Counted from the first letter of the stretch, positions 42,906 through 52,922 are shown. The stretch: 64,000 nt of DNA from an uncultured Clostridia bacterium (GCA_947629675.1 CANREM010000003.1:1-64000); one strand, 5' to 3'. The notes: generated from the sequence alone by a model not told the origin. Made by a program: numbers and translations.

Positions 42906-44585
42906 TTGGCTAATGTGATCTTGACACCCGTCACGCTCTGGAGGGATTTCGACGACACCCTCCCGCCCGAAGAGGAGATCCTCTCCGAGAGGAGACAGCG
43001 GGGCATCATCTATCGCGACGTCACCTTCCTCGGAAGGGAGACGGGGCAGGGCCGCGTAAAAGTTTACGCGCGCTATATCTTCCCCGCGGAGGCGGTGAAG
43101 TTTCCCGTCGTCATGATCCTCTTCGAGGCGGGACTTCCCTTCGACGAGAGCTTTATCGCACGCTTTGTAAAGGACGGCTACGGCGTCCTCGCGGTGGACT
43201 ATTGCGGACAGCGGCCCGAGAGCCTCTATACCGAATACCCGAAGTGCATCGACTATGCCAACTTCGTCCGCGCCGGGCGGCGGCTCGAACATTGCGACGA
43301 TACCGCCAAAGAGACCTCGTGGTACGAATGGGCGGCGGTCGCCCGCTATGCGGTAAAATATCTTCGCGCAAAGGAGGAGGTGGCCTCCGTCGGTGCGATC
43401 GGCCTTCGGACGGGGGGCGAAGTTCTCTTCAAGATCGCACCCTATGCCGCACTCGACTGTATGGTCTCCGTCTGTGCGGCGGGATGGCTCGCCTACCGCG
43501 GCATCGAGAAGTTCGGCGGCGAACGCCAGCCGGAATTCGACGAGGAGAGGCACCGCTTCATCGCGGGCATCGATTCGCAGAGCTACGCGCCCCACATCGC
43601 CTGCCCCGTTTTGCTTCTCTCCGCCATCAACGACAAGGCGTATAACTACGACCGCGTCTGGGATACCTTCTCCCAGATCGCGCCCGCCGTCGAAAAGGCA
43701 CTCCTCTATTCCGCGCACGGAAACGGCCTTCTCGGCACCCATTCCCTCAAGGACATCGATCTATTCCTCGCAAAACACCTCAGGAGGCGGGACGTCTTTG
43801 TCTCCCGTCCCATCGACTTTTCCATCGAGGAGAACAAGAAAGGGGAACTTCTCGTCCGCGCGAAATTCGATCCCAAGGGGGAGATCAAGGAATTCGGCAT
43901 CTTCTATACGGAGAACGTCGCCGCCTTCAAGACCCGCGACTGGACGCGTGTACTCGGCTCGCACGACGACCTCAGGCGGGGCGAGGGGACCGTCCCGCTC
44001 CCGCTCTATTCGGGAAGCAGCGAAGCCCTCGTCTATGCCTTCGTGAACTATGCAAACGACTTTTCCGTCACATCCAAGATCTCCGAGATCCATGTGACAA
44101 AGACATACGCAAACTCCAATCGGCTGAGCAGGATCCTCTATTCGGAGGAGGACGGCAGGAACGGTTTCACCTCCTTCCGCCGCCGTGCCCGCGCCGTCGC
44201 CGACTGTTTTGCCGAGGACCCCATGGCGATCAAAAATCTCCCCGGGTTCGGCGGGATCAAGGGCATTGCCGTCGGCTCGGGCATCATCTCCTACCGCGTG
44301 GGAGAGCCTCGCTTCCGTCCGCCCGAAGGGGTGTCCTTCCGCTTCGACGCATGGTCCAAGGTGAACACCCGCCTCAAAGTCGTATTCTACCGCGACGAAG
44401 AGGAGCTTGCGGGCTTCGGCTGCGAGATCCCGATCGCGGGCGGCGGCAAATGGAAGGGGATCCTCCTGGAGAGTTCCGACCTCAAATCGGAGACGGGCAT
44501 CCAGCTCGGCAGCTTCAACGGCGTCGTCTCCGTCGTCTTTATGTCGGATGACGAAGTTCTCATCAACAATGTTCTTTGGATCTGA
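42906..44585 (+). CDS. Alpha/beta-hydrolase-fold protein with degenerate nucleophile and C-terminal beta domain
   Basis: A 559-residue protein starting with TTG (GAGGTAAAAG upstream). The first 300 residues resemble acetyl-xylan-esterase/dienelactone-hydrolase folds: YARYIFPAEAVKFPVVMILF, DGYGVLAVDYCGQRPESLY. The nucleophile elbow reads GLRTGG (166-171), so the serine of GxSxG is an arginine. Candidate acid and base remain (D243 in AINDKAYN, H271 in SAHGNG). Residues about 300-559 look beta-rich, perhaps carbohydrate-binding-like. No signal peptide or membrane segment. It may be a non-catalytic relative or use another mechanism. It sits between sbcC and lepB without obvious functional link. 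Confidence 0.65.
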   Translation: MANVILTPVTLWRDFDDTLPPEEEILSERRQRGIIYRDVTFLGRETGQGRVKVYARYIFPAEAVKFPVVMILFEAGLPFDESFIARFVKDGYGVLAVDYCGQRPESLYTEYPKCIDYANFVRAGRRLEHCDDTAKETSWYEWAAVARYAVKYLRAKEEVASVGAIGLRTGGEVLFKIAPYAALDCMVSVCAAGWLAYRGIEKFGGERQPEFDEERHRFIAGIDSQSYAPHIACPVLLLSAINDKAYNYDRVWDTFSQIAPAVEKALLYSAHGNGLLGTHSLKDIDLFLAKHLRRRDVFVSRPIDFSIEENKKGELLVRAKFDPKGEIKEFGIFYTENVAAFKTRDWTRVLGSHDDLRRGEGTVPLPLYSGSSEALVYAFVNYANDFSVTSKISEIHVTKTYANSNRLSRILYSEEDGRNGFTSFRRRARAVADCFAEDPMAIKNLPGFGGIKGIAVGSGIISYRVGEPRFRPPEGVSFRFDAWSKVNTRLKVVFYRDEEELAGFGCEIPIAGGGKWKGILLESSDLKSETGIQLGSFNGVVSVVFMSDDEVLINNVLWI

Positions 44586-44645
44586 AATGAAACGCAATTT
44601 ACTCACAACGCACCGAAAGGCATTCGGCATGCGAACGGAGGGGAT

Positions 44646-45305
44646 ATGACAGAGCGTCCCGAACTTCTGGACCCGCGAAAGAAAAAACGCTCCGGGCCGC
44701 TTTGGTCGCTTCTCTACGTCCTGATCGCCCTCATCATCATCTTTCTTGTCGGCCTTCTCCTCGTGACGACCCGCTATCTCAACGTCGAGGTCTCTGGCGC
44801 GTCCATGGAGAACACCATCTATGACGGAGCAAACCTCTATGCCGCCAAATACAGCGGAAAGGCAGAGCGGGGCGACATCGTCGTCATAGACGTCTCCGAC
44901 ATCAAGCATTTCCACGGAAAGGGAAGCGACGTCTATATCATCAAACGGCTCATCGGCGTGGAGGGGGACAAGATCCGCATAGACAGCGGCGAGGTGTATA
45001 TCACCTATGCGGGAACGGAGGAGGAAGTCCTCTTTCCCGACCCCTATGCAAAAGGGGAGACGACGCCGCGCCCCAACGCCCGGGACGGCTTTCTCTACAC
45101 GGAATGGACGCTCCAGGAGGGGGAGATCTTCGTCCTCGGCGACAACCGTACGGTGTCGGACGATTCCCGCGTCGTGGGGCCGCTCCCGAGGGACAAGATC
45201 ATCGGCGTCGTTCTCGATTGGAATTTCCGCTCTCCCGAAGGTTGGGAGGCATTCTCGAGCGCGTTCATCAAAATGTATCTCGACATCGTTCGATTTTTCT
45301 CATAA
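44646..45305 (+). CDS. lepB: Signal peptidase I
   Basis: A 219-residue type I signal peptidase. One N-terminal membrane anchor (about 18-40), then the catalytic SGASMENTI (S53) and YIIKRLIG (K100) dyad, and the GDNRTVSDDSR box. It cleaves signal peptides outside the membrane. GGAGGGG precedes the ATG. The size fits Gram-positive Sip proteins, with a somewhat longer insert after box D. Confidence 0.94.
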   Translation: MTERPELLDPRKKKRSGPLWSLLYVLIALIIIFLVGLLLVTTRYLNVEVSGASMENTIYDGANLYAAKYSGKAERGDIVVIDVSDIKHFHGKGSDVYIIKRLIGVEGDKIRIDSGEVYITYAGTEEEVLFPDPYAKGETTPRPNARDGFLYTEWTLQEGEIFVLGDNRTVSDDSRVVGPLPRDKIIGVVLDWNFRSPEGWEAFSSAFIKMYLDIVRFFS

Positions 45306-45327
45306 AACATCGCTAAAGGAGGAATTT

Positions 45328-46170
45328 ATGGATATCCAGCTCACTGCAGACAGCACCTGCGATTTAGGCGATAACGCCGTACTTCGCGGCGTCGCCTTGA
45401 TGCCGCTCTTTGTGATTTTGGGTGCGGACACCTATCTCGACGGCGTGGACATCACCCCGCAGGACATCTTCGACCATGTGCAAAAGACGGGCAAGCTTCC
45501 CAAGACCGCCGCACCCAGTGCGGAGGAGTACGCGGATTTCTTCCGTCCCTATGTGGAAGCGGGCAAGACGGTCATCCACTTCAACATCTCTTCGAAGTCC
45601 TCCTCCGCCCATTCCTACGCATCGGAGGGGGCAAAGCAGTTCGGCGAAAAGGTCATCGTCATCGACACGAAGGCCCTCTCTTCCGGGCAGGGACTTCTCG
45701 TCATGAAGGCCTCGGACATGCTCCGGGAGGGGAAGAGCGCGAAGGAGATCGCTGAGGCAGTCAATGCCCTCCGCCCGCTCGTCAACACCTCCTTCATTCC
45801 CGACCGCCTCGACTATCTCTTCAAGGGGGGAAGATGCTCACGCATGCAGATGTACGGGGCAAACCTCCTCAAGATCCATCCCCTCATCGAGATGGAGGAC
45901 GGGCAGCTCGTGGCGGACAGGAAGTACCGCGGCAGCATGCAGAAGTGCATCGCAAGCTACATCGACGACTTGGCGGCGCAATATCCCTCCTACGACGATA
46001 CGCGCTGCTTTATCACCCACAGCACGGCAGACCCCGAACTCGTTGCCTTCGCAAAGGAGAAGGTCGCCGAAAAGTTCCGCTTCAAGGAAGTCCTCGAGAC
46101 AGTCGCAGGCTCCGTCATTACCGGCCACTGCGGCAGAAACACCTTGGGCGTGCTCTTTATCGCAAAATAA
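45328..46170 (+). CDS. DegV family fatty-acid-binding protein
   Basis: DegV (FakB-like), 280 residues. The N-terminal TADSTCDL binds the fatty-acid carboxylate, FNISSKSSSAHSYA is the second head-group loop and PDRLDYLFKGGRCSR is the family signature. GHCGRNTLGVLF closes the protein. Such proteins deliver fatty acids to FakA kinase; no fakA is in this window. AAGGAGG lies ideally before the ATG. Confidence 0.92.
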   Translation: MDIQLTADSTCDLGDNAVLRGVALMPLFVILGADTYLDGVDITPQDIFDHVQKTGKLPKTAAPSAEEYADFFRPYVEAGKTVIHFNISSKSSSAHSYASEGAKQFGEKVIVIDTKALSSGQGLLVMKASDMLREGKSAKEIAEAVNALRPLVNTSFIPDRLDYLFKGGRCSRMQMYGANLLKIHPLIEMEDGQLVADRKYRGSMQKCIASYIDDLAAQYPSYDDTRCFITHSTADPELVAFAKEKVAEKFRFKEVLETVAGSVITGHCGRNTLGVLFIAK

Positions 46171-46187
46171 TTTTCAGGAGAAAAAAG

Positions 46188-47957
46188 ATGGAAAGAAAGG
46201 ACGTACCCGAACAATACAAATGGCGTGTTTGCGACATTTTCCAAAGTGACGGCGAATGGGAAAAGGCTTTTTCGGAGCTTGAGAAGAAGATAGACTTTGC
46301 CCGTTTCAAGGGGACGCTCTCAAATGCAGAGAACATCCTCGCCTACTTCCGTGCGGATGAGGCGTTTTCAAAGGAACTTCTCCGCGTCTATCTCTATGCC
46401 TTTTTGAAGCACGACGAGGATGTGCGCGTCACGAAGTACGGCTCCTATATGGCGAAGGTCATCAGCCTTCTCACCCGTGTGGGACAGGAGACCGCCTTTG
46501 CCATCCCCGAAATAACAGCCCTTCCCGACGAGACCCTTCTCACCCTCGCCAAGGACGAACGTCTCAAAGATCACGACTATCTGCTCCGCCGCCTCATTGC
46601 GGAGAAGAAACACATCCTCTCGGAGAAGGAGGAACGCCTTTTGGCGCAGGTGAACGAGTCGCTTGACGTCGCAAACGACGTGTTCGAGATGCTCGACAAC
46701 GCCGAGCTTGACCTTCCCGAAATAGAATACGAGGGGGCAAAAACCCGCCTCTCTCACGGCCTCTACAGCGTCATTATGAACGGTTCGGACAGGGCAAAGA
46801 GGAAGGAGGCGTACGAAAAGTACTATGCCGCCTACCGCAAGATCATCGGCACGCTCGCAACGACCTACTTCGGAAACGTGAAGGGGGACATCTTCCTTGC
46901 CCGTGCCCGAGGATATAAAAACTGCCTCGAAAAGGCTCTCTTCGAAGAGGACGTCGATGGCGGCGTCTACCAAAATCTCATCGACTGCGTAGACGAGGCG
47001 ACCCCGCTCATGCACCGCTATATGCAGCTCCGCAAGCGCGTCCTCGGCTACGATAAGATGTATATGTACGACATCTATCCCTCCCTCGTGGAGGACGCCG
47101 ACCTGAAACTTTCCTACGAGGAGGCTTATGAACTCGTCCTCAAGGGGCTTTCTCCCCTCGGAAAGGAGTATATCGATCTCCTGAAGAAGGGCCGCGACGA
47201 GGGCTGGATCGACGTCTGCGAGACGGAGGGGAAGAAGGGCGGTGCCTATTCCATCGGTATGTACGGCTTCCATCCCTATGTCCTACTGAACTATCAGAAG
47301 ACGACGCACGACGTCTTTACCATCGCCCACGAGATGGGGCATTCCCTCCATTCCTACTATTCCAATTGCATGCAGCCCTATGCGAAGTCGGAGTATAAGA
47401 TCTTCGTCGCGGAAGTCGCAAGCACGGTCAACGAAGTACTGCTCCTCAAATATCTTTTGAGGACCACCGAGGACGAGAAGCTCAAGAAGTATCTTCTCAA
47501 TTACTTCATGGACATGATCCGCACGACGCTCTTCCGCCAGACGCAGTTCGCCGAATTCGAGGAGAGGGCGCATGCGATGGCGGAGGGGGGAGAGCCGCTC
47601 AATAAGGACAACCTCTCCGAACTGTATCTCTCCCTCAACAAGAAATACTACGGCGACGCCGTCATCCACGACGAAAATATTGCCATCGAATGGGTGCGCA
47701 TCCCGCACTTCTACCGCTCCTTCTACGTCTACAAATATGCGACGGGCATCACCGCCGCGATCTGCATCGCAAACCGCATCCTCCGCGAAGGGGAAAAGGC
47801 GGTGGAGGACTACAAGCGGTTCCTCTCGGGCGGATGTTCGCAAGATCCCGTCTCGCTCCTGCGCATCGCGGGGGCAGACCTCGCCACAAAGGAGCCGTTC
47901 AAGGCGGCCATGGCGGAATTCAAAGACGCCCTCGAGGCCTTTGAAGCACTCTCTTGA
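46188..47957 (+). CDS. pepF: Oligoendopeptidase F
   Basis: PepF, 589 residues, an M3B zinc oligopeptidase of the cytoplasm. The zinc motif is HEMGH at 381-385, followed by a downstream Glu in FVAEVASTVNEVLL. N-terminal helical region and C-terminal YRSFYVYKYATG block are typical. Ribosome binding site CAGGAG. The longer open frame overlapping degV upstream is not coding. Confidence 0.94.
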   Translation: MERKDVPEQYKWRVCDIFQSDGEWEKAFSELEKKIDFARFKGTLSNAENILAYFRADEAFSKELLRVYLYAFLKHDEDVRVTKYGSYMAKVISLLTRVGQETAFAIPEITALPDETLLTLAKDERLKDHDYLLRRLIAEKKHILSEKEERLLAQVNESLDVANDVFEMLDNAELDLPEIEYEGAKTRLSHGLYSVIMNGSDRAKRKEAYEKYYAAYRKIIGTLATTYFGNVKGDIFLARARGYKNCLEKALFEEDVDGGVYQNLIDCVDEATPLMHRYMQLRKRVLGYDKMYMYDIYPSLVEDADLKLSYEEAYELVLKGLSPLGKEYIDLLKKGRDEGWIDVCETEGKKGGAYSIGMYGFHPYVLLNYQKTTHDVFTIAHEMGHSLHSYYSNCMQPYAKSEYKIFVAEVASTVNEVLLLKYLLRTTEDEKLKKYLLNYFMDMIRTTLFRQTQFAEFEERAHAMAEGGEPLNKDNLSELYLSLNKKYYGDAVIHDENIAIEWVRIPHFYRSFYVYKYATGITAAICIANRILREGEKAVEDYKRFLSGGCSQDPVSLLRIAGADLATKEPFKAAMAEFKDALEAFEALS

Positions 47958-47981
47958 AATCTCACATAAGGAAGTACCACA

Positions 47982-49427
47982 ATGCCCAACAATCAAATGC
48001 CGCACAATCTTGACGCCGAAGCAGCCCTTCTCGGGTGTCTCCTCATCGACGAGGTCGTGCAGTCGGAGATCTTGGAATCGCTCCGCGAGGAGGACTTCTA
48101 CCAGGAATCCCATAGGCTCATCCTTGCCGCCATGAAGAAGGTATTCGGCGGCCACAAGACGGTGGACGTCGTCACTCTCACCGATCAGCTCGACCGCGAC
48201 GGAGAGCTTGTCCGTGCGGGTGGTCTGCAGGCGGTCACCGAACTCTCGGAGAACACGCCCTCGGCGGCCAATTATAAACAATATCTCGCAATCGTAAGGA
48301 GGGACAGCATCAACCGCGCCCTCATCCGTGCGAGCCGCGACATTATCGAGAACAGCCAGAAGGGCGTCGAGGAACGCGACGCCATCGCCTATGCCGAAAA
48401 GCTCGTCTACGACATCTCCCGCCAGCAGGACGGGACGATGCTCACAGGTCTTTCGGACGGGGCCGTCATCCACGAAGTCATCAAAAAATTCGAAGATATC
48501 CAGGGCGATCCCAACGCCTTCCGCGGACTTGAGACGGGATTCAAGCACCTCGACCGCATCACGAACGGTCTGCAGAAGTCCGACCTCATCGTCATCGCCG
48601 CCCGACCCGGCATGGGCAAGACGTCGCTCGCCATGAACCTTGTCGAGAACGCCTGTTTGCGCAAGGGGAAGGTCGCGGCAGTATTCTCCCTCGAAATGCC
48701 CCGCGTGCAGATCGTGCAGAGGCTGCTCTGCGCGCATGCGGGCGTGAGCATGGAGAAGGCTCTCTCGGGAAAACTCGTCCAAAAGGAATGGAAGAATTTG
48801 ATGCTCGCGGGGGATCGCCTTCAGAAGAGTAAGATCTATATCGACGACTCCTCCCGCGTGACGCCCGCCGAGATCCTCTCCAAATGCAGGAGGCTTGCGG
48901 CGAGCGAAGGGGGTCTCGACCTCGTCATGATCGACTACATCCAGCTCATGGGCGGCGAGGCGAAATACAACGGTTCCGACTTCAACCGCCAGCAGGAGAT
49001 CGCCTCCATCACCCGTGACCTCAAGATCATGGCGAAGGAACTCAACGTCCCCGTCATCGCGCTCTCCCAGCTCCGCCGTATCCAGACGAAGGAACCGCAG
49101 CTCTCCGACCTCCGCGAATCGGGGGCGATCGAGCAGGACGCGGACATCGTCATGTTCATCAACCGTCCCGACGTCACCGCTACGCAGGAGGACTTGGCGC
49201 GGGGCAACGTCGTAAAGGGAGCGGCGGAACTCGTCATCGCAAAGCACAGGAACGGCCCGCTCGGCCGTATCCAGCTCCGCTTCCTGGGCGAGACCACCCG
49301 CTTTGTTGACGTGGACGATCAGGACCGCCCGACGGAGGAGCCGATCTTCTCCAAAAAGTCTGAGGAGGAACTTCCCTCGGCGGAGGAGGCCTTCCCTCCG
49401 CAATCGGACGACGGGATCCCGTACTGA
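47982..49427 (+). CDS. dnaB: Replicative DNA helicase DnaB
   Basis: The DnaB-type hexameric helicase (DnaC in Bacillus naming), 481 residues. The N-terminal domain (PHNLDAEAALLGCLL) leads to a RecA-fold motor with the Walker A motif ARPGMGKTSLAMN, then LVMIDYIQLMGG (Walker B) and QLRRIQTKEPQLSDLRESG (arginine finger region). The acidic tail is low complexity. AAGGAAG precedes the ATG. Confidence 0.96.
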   Translation: MPNNQMPHNLDAEAALLGCLLIDEVVQSEILESLREEDFYQESHRLILAAMKKVFGGHKTVDVVTLTDQLDRDGELVRAGGLQAVTELSENTPSAANYKQYLAIVRRDSINRALIRASRDIIENSQKGVEERDAIAYAEKLVYDISRQQDGTMLTGLSDGAVIHEVIKKFEDIQGDPNAFRGLETGFKHLDRITNGLQKSDLIVIAARPGMGKTSLAMNLVENACLRKGKVAAVFSLEMPRVQIVQRLLCAHAGVSMEKALSGKLVQKEWKNLMLAGDRLQKSKIYIDDSSRVTPAEILSKCRRLAASEGGLDLVMIDYIQLMGGEAKYNGSDFNRQQEIASITRDLKIMAKELNVPVIALSQLRRIQTKEPQLSDLRESGAIEQDADIVMFINRPDVTATQEDLARGNVVKGAAELVIAKHRNGPLGRIQLRFLGETTRFVDVDDQDRPTEEPIFSKKSEEELPSAEEAFPPQSDDGIPY

Positions 49428-49430
49428 AAA

Positions 49431-50423
49431 ATGGAGACGCGCATTCTCAAAGCGGAGGGGGATGCCCTCAAGGAGGCGGCCGCCCTCATCAGGAAGGGCG
49501 AGGTCGTCGCCTTCCACACCGAGACGGTGTACGGCCTCGGCGCGAATGCCTTTTCGGATGAAGCGGTAAAAAGCATCTTTTCCCTCAAGGGAAGGCCTGC
49601 GGATAACCCGCTCATCGTGCATGTCCACCAAGGCTATGACATCGGAAAGCTCCTTGACGGCGAACCGCCCTATGCAAAGGTCCTCCGGCGCGCCTTTCTT
49701 CCGGGGCCGCTCACGATGGTATATCCCTCAAAGGGGAAGGTCTCGAAGTTTGTCTCCTGCGGCCTTCCGACCCTCGCCATCCGCGTCCCGTCCTCACCCG
49801 CGGCACAGGCATTTCTTCGGGAAGCGGACCTTCCCGTCGCCGCGCCCAGCGCGAATATTTCCAAACACGTCTCGCCCGTCACCGCGCAGCACGTCTTTGA
49901 TGATTTCAACGGGAAGATCCCGCTCATCCTCGACGGCGGCGCATGCACGGGCGGCATCGAAAGCACCGTCCTCGATTGCACGGGAACGGTTCCGCAGATC
50001 TTGCGCGAGGGTCTTGTGACCCGCGAGATGATCGCCTCCGTCGCGGGGGAGTGCGGTGTCTACCATGCGGCAGTTGGGGAGAAGCCGAAAAGTCCCGGCA
50101 TGGCGTATAAGCACTATTCTCCCCGTTGCCGCACCGCGTATGTCAAAACTTTCGGGGAGGCAACTTCTCTCTATGACGAGGAGGAGACAAAGGGCGGGAA
50201 GCCCTGCATCCTCTGCGAGAGCGGCCTTATATCCCGCCTCGGCGGAAGATGTTTTCTCGACCTCGGAGCAAGCGGAGAGGAGATGGCACAGCGTCTCTAC
50301 GCGCTCCTTCGGAGGGCGGAGAGGACGGCGACCCTCCTCATCGGAATTGCCCCCTCCATGGAGGGCGGCGTGATGGCGGGCGTTCTCAACCGCCTGACAA
50401 GGGCGTTCGGAGGGGATGTATGA
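49431..50423 (+). CDS. tsaC: Threonylcarbamoyl-AMP synthase (Sua5 type)
   Basis: A 330-residue Sua5-type protein (YwlC). The YrdC domain covers about 1-205 (KGRPADNPLIVHV, LPVAAPSANISKHVSPV), followed by a linker (KSPGMAYKHYSP) and the C-terminal Sua5 domain. It makes TC-AMP for t6A37 of tRNAs. It begins 3 bp after dnaB with no separate strong ribosome binding site, and overlaps the phosphatase gene. Confidence 0.93.
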   Translation: METRILKAEGDALKEAAALIRKGEVVAFHTETVYGLGANAFSDEAVKSIFSLKGRPADNPLIVHVHQGYDIGKLLDGEPPYAKVLRRAFLPGPLTMVYPSKGKVSKFVSCGLPTLAIRVPSSPAAQAFLREADLPVAAPSANISKHVSPVTAQHVFDDFNGKIPLILDGGACTGGIESTVLDCTGTVPQILREGLVTREMIASVAGECGVYHAAVGEKPKSPGMAYKHYSPRCRTAYVKTFGEATSLYDEEETKGGKPCILCESGLISRLGGRCFLDLGASGEEMAQRLYALLRRAERTATLLIGIAPSMEGGVMAGVLNRLTRAFGGDV

Positions 50424-50869
50424 AGCACAGGACGATTTTATTTGTATGCACGGGCAACACCTGCCGTTCTCCCATGGCGGAGGCGGCGATGCGCGTCGAG
50501 CTGAAAAAGAAGAAGATCCGCTGGTATCGCGTGCAGTCCGCGGGGCTAAAGACGGAAAACGGGCACCCCATGTCCGCGAATGCCATGCAGGCTCTTTCGG
50601 AAGCGAAGGTAAAATTTGCCCCCGATTTCACCTCGAAGATTCTCACAAAGGAGATGGTCGAAGAGGCATATATGGTCATCTGCATGACGGAAAATCAGCG
50701 CGCCGCCTTAAAAGACTTTCCAAACGTGACCAGCTTTTATGCACTCTGCGGAAGGGAGATCCCCGACCCCTTCGGGCAGGGGATAGACGTCTACCGCGTG
50801 ACCCTCCGCACCATCCGCGAATGTATGCCCCTCGTCGTACGGCTTGTCTGCCCTCCCTTGGAGGAATGA
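50420..50869 (+). CDS. Low-molecular-weight protein arginine/tyrosine phosphatase (YwlE-like)
   Basis: 149 residues with the LMW-PTP signature VCTGNTCRSPMAE (P-loop CTGNTCRS, about 10-17) and the C-terminal general acid in IPDPFGQG. The Thr in the P-loop third position is typical of YwlE, the protein-arginine phosphatase. The order ywlC-ywlE-rpiB is the same as in Bacillus. A matching McsB kinase is not visible in this window. Confidence 0.88.
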   Translation: MKHRTILFVCTGNTCRSPMAEAAMRVELKKKKIRWYRVQSAGLKTENGHPMSANAMQALSEAKVKFAPDFTSKILTKEMVEEAYMVICMTENQRAALKDFPNVTSFYALCGREIPDPFGQGIDVYRVTLRTIRECMPLVVRLVCPPLEE

Positions 50870-50897
50870 CCCAAACTTCTCATTTCGGAGATCATTT

Positions 50898-51350
50898 ATG
50901 AAGATTGCCATCGCATGCGATCACGGCGGCCTTTGCCGCAAACAGCAAATTGCAGCCTACCTTGAAAAGGAGGGGTACGAAGTAATGGACTTCGGAACAA
51001 GCTCCCCCGATTCCTGCGACTATCCCGATTTCGCACTCCCCGCGGCCGAAGCGGTCGCAAAAAAAACGTGCGAGAGGGGGATCCTCGTCTGCACGACGGG
51101 CATCGGCATGTGCATCGCCGCAAACAAGGTGCGGGGCGTCCGTTGCGCGCTCTGCACGGAGGAACACGGGGCGGAGATGTCCCGCCTCCACAACGATGCG
51201 AACATGCTCGCCCTCGGCGCGGCCATGGTGGACGAAGACAAAGCTCTTTCCATCGTCAAGACTTTCCTCGAGACGAATTTCTCGGGGGAGGACCGTCACA
51301 TGCGCCGCATTCAAAAAATTTCCGACATCGAACAGTCACACCTTATTTAG
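50898..51350 (+). CDS. rpiB: Ribose-5-phosphate isomerase B
   Basis: RpiB, 150 residues. KIAIACDHGG at the start, DFGTSSPDSCDYPDFA, the active-site Cys in GILVCTTGIGMCIAANKVRGVRCAL (quoted here only as the family block) and RLHNDANMLALG are conserved. It interconverts ribose 5-phosphate and ribulose 5-phosphate. GGAG precedes the ATG. Confidence 0.94.
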   Translation: MKIAIACDHGGLCRKQQIAAYLEKEGYEVMDFGTSSPDSCDYPDFALPAAEAVAKKTCERGILVCTTGIGMCIAANKVRGVRCALCTEEHGAEMSRLHNDANMLALGAAMVDEDKALSIVKTFLETNFSGEDRHMRRIQKISDIEQSHLI

Positions 51351-51371
51351 CACTTTGCGGAGGACACCTCC

Positions 51372-52922
51372 TTGCTCAAAAAGGCACTTTGCGATAAGAT
51401 CAAAGAATCGCTCTCTTCCATTTTACCCATTGCACTCATCGTAGTCGCCTTGTCCATCGTCCTGATCCCGCTCGACGCAGGATTTTTTGTGCTGTTCCTC
51501 ATCGGCGTCCTCCTTCTCATTCTGGGGATGGGGCTATTCACGCAGGGGGCGGACATGTCCATGCTCGTCATCGGCGAGAAGATCGGCTCCGCCATGACGA
51601 AGTCCAAAAAAGTTTGGCTCATCGCGCTCCTCTCCTTCATCATCGGCGTCATCGTGACGATCGCCGAACCCGACTTGCAGATCCTCGCGCGCCAGGTTCC
51701 CGCGGTCGCGGAGAGGACGCCGCTCGGCAATTACCTGCTCATCATCGTCGTTGCGGGAGGCGTCGGTATCTTCCTCGTCATCGCGATGCTCCGCATCATC
51801 TTGAAGATCCGCCTCTCCATCCTTCTCATCGCCTTCTACGCGATCGCGTTCATCCTCTGTATCTTTGTCTCGCCCTCCTTCTGGGCGGTCTCCTTCGATG
51901 CGGGCGGTGTGACGACGGGGCCGATGACCGTCCCGTTCATCATCTCTCTCGGCGTCGGCGTCGCCTCCCTGCGGGCGGGGAAGGGGAGCAGGGACGACTC
52001 TTTCGGCCTTGTCGCCCTCTCGAGCGTGGGGCCGGTCGTCGCAACGCTCATCCTCGGCCTCATCTTTAAGGCGAACGGGATCGAGTACGACATCGACAGC
52101 GCGCTCAGGATTCCCGCGGGCGTCGGGACCACCCGAGACGTCCTCTATGAATATGCGGAAGGTTTCCGCGTCCATGCGATGGATGTCGCCGTCGCAGTCA
52201 GTCCCATCATCATCTTCTTTCTCATCTTCGAACTCGCCACCCGTTCCTTCAAAAAACGGCAAGTCCTCCGCATCCTCTTCGGCTTCATCTATACATACGC
52301 GGGGCTTGTCCTCTTTCTCACGGGGGCGAATACGGGCTTCATGCCGGTAGGGAGGATGATCGGTGAAGAACTCGGTCGCATTGCGGGAGGGTGGCTCCTC
52401 ATTCCCGCAGGCATGCTCATCGGCTACTTCGTTGTTGCGGCGGAACCCGCGGTGCACGTCCTCAACAAGCAGGTGGAGCGCATATCGGCGGGTGCCGTCT
52501 CCGAGAGGGCGATGAAGCGCGCCCTCTGCATCGGCGTCTCCATCTCACTCGGTCTCGCCATGGTGCGCGTTCTAACGCACATCAATATCTTATGGATCCT
52601 GCTCCCCGGCTACGGCGTCGCGCTCCTTCTCACCTTCTTTGCGCCGCCGCTCTACACGGGCATCGCGTTCGACTCGGGCGGTGTCGCGAGCGGGGCAATG
52701 GTGTCATCCTTCGTCCTGCCGCTCGCCTTCGGCGCGTGCTATGCCTTAAACGGCGGGTCGCAGTTTATCATGACGGACGCCTTCGGCTGCGTCGCATTCG
52801 TCGCCCTGACGCCGCTCATCACCATTCAGATACTCGGCATCTACCACCGCATCAAGACGCGCAAGATCAAGCGCAACTTCATCGCGGCAGAAGAAAAAAT
52901 TCTCATCTACGAGGTGGATTGA
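51372..52922 (+). CDS. DUF1538 multispanning membrane protein
   Basis: A 516-residue membrane protein with about twelve hydrophobic segments in two homologous halves. Paired motifs show the duplication: TIAEPDLQILARQVP versus VAAEPAVHVLNKQVE, and FDAGGVTTGPMTVPFI versus FDSGGVASGAMVSSFVLP. This is the DUF1538 family. It starts with TTG at 51372 after GGAGGACACCTCC. The next gene, coupled by a TGATG overlap, is a PII-like protein, so I infer a regulated transporter; its substrate is unknown. Confidence 0.88.
   Translation: MLKKALCDKIKESLSSILPIALIVVALSIVLIPLDAGFFVLFLIGVLLLILGMGLFTQGADMSMLVIGEKIGSAMTKSKKVWLIALLSFIIGVIVTIAEPDLQILARQVPAVAERTPLGNYLLIIVVAGGVGIFLVIAMLRIILKIRLSILLIAFYAIAFILCIFVSPSFWAVSFDAGGVTTGPMTVPFIISLGVGVASLRAGKGSRDDSFGLVALSSVGPVVATLILGLIFKANGIEYDIDSALRIPAGVGTTRDVLYEYAEGFRVHAMDVAVAVSPIIIFFLIFELATRSFKKRQVLRILFGFIYTYAGLVLFLTGANTGFMPVGRMIGEELGRIAGGWLLIPAGMLIGYFVVAAEPAVHVLNKQVERISAGAVSERAMKRALCIGVSISLGLAMVRVLTHINILWILLPGYGVALLLTFFAPPLYTGIAFDSGGVASGAMVSSFVLPLAFGACYALNGGSQFIMTDAFGCVAFVALTPLITIQILGIYHRIKTRKIKRNFIAAEEKILIYEVD

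Noticed and set aside
47283-49631. A 782-codon minus-strand open frame opposite pepF, dnaB and tsaC
   Set aside because: It spans three well-identified genes and their junctions, and its protein has no recognisable domain.
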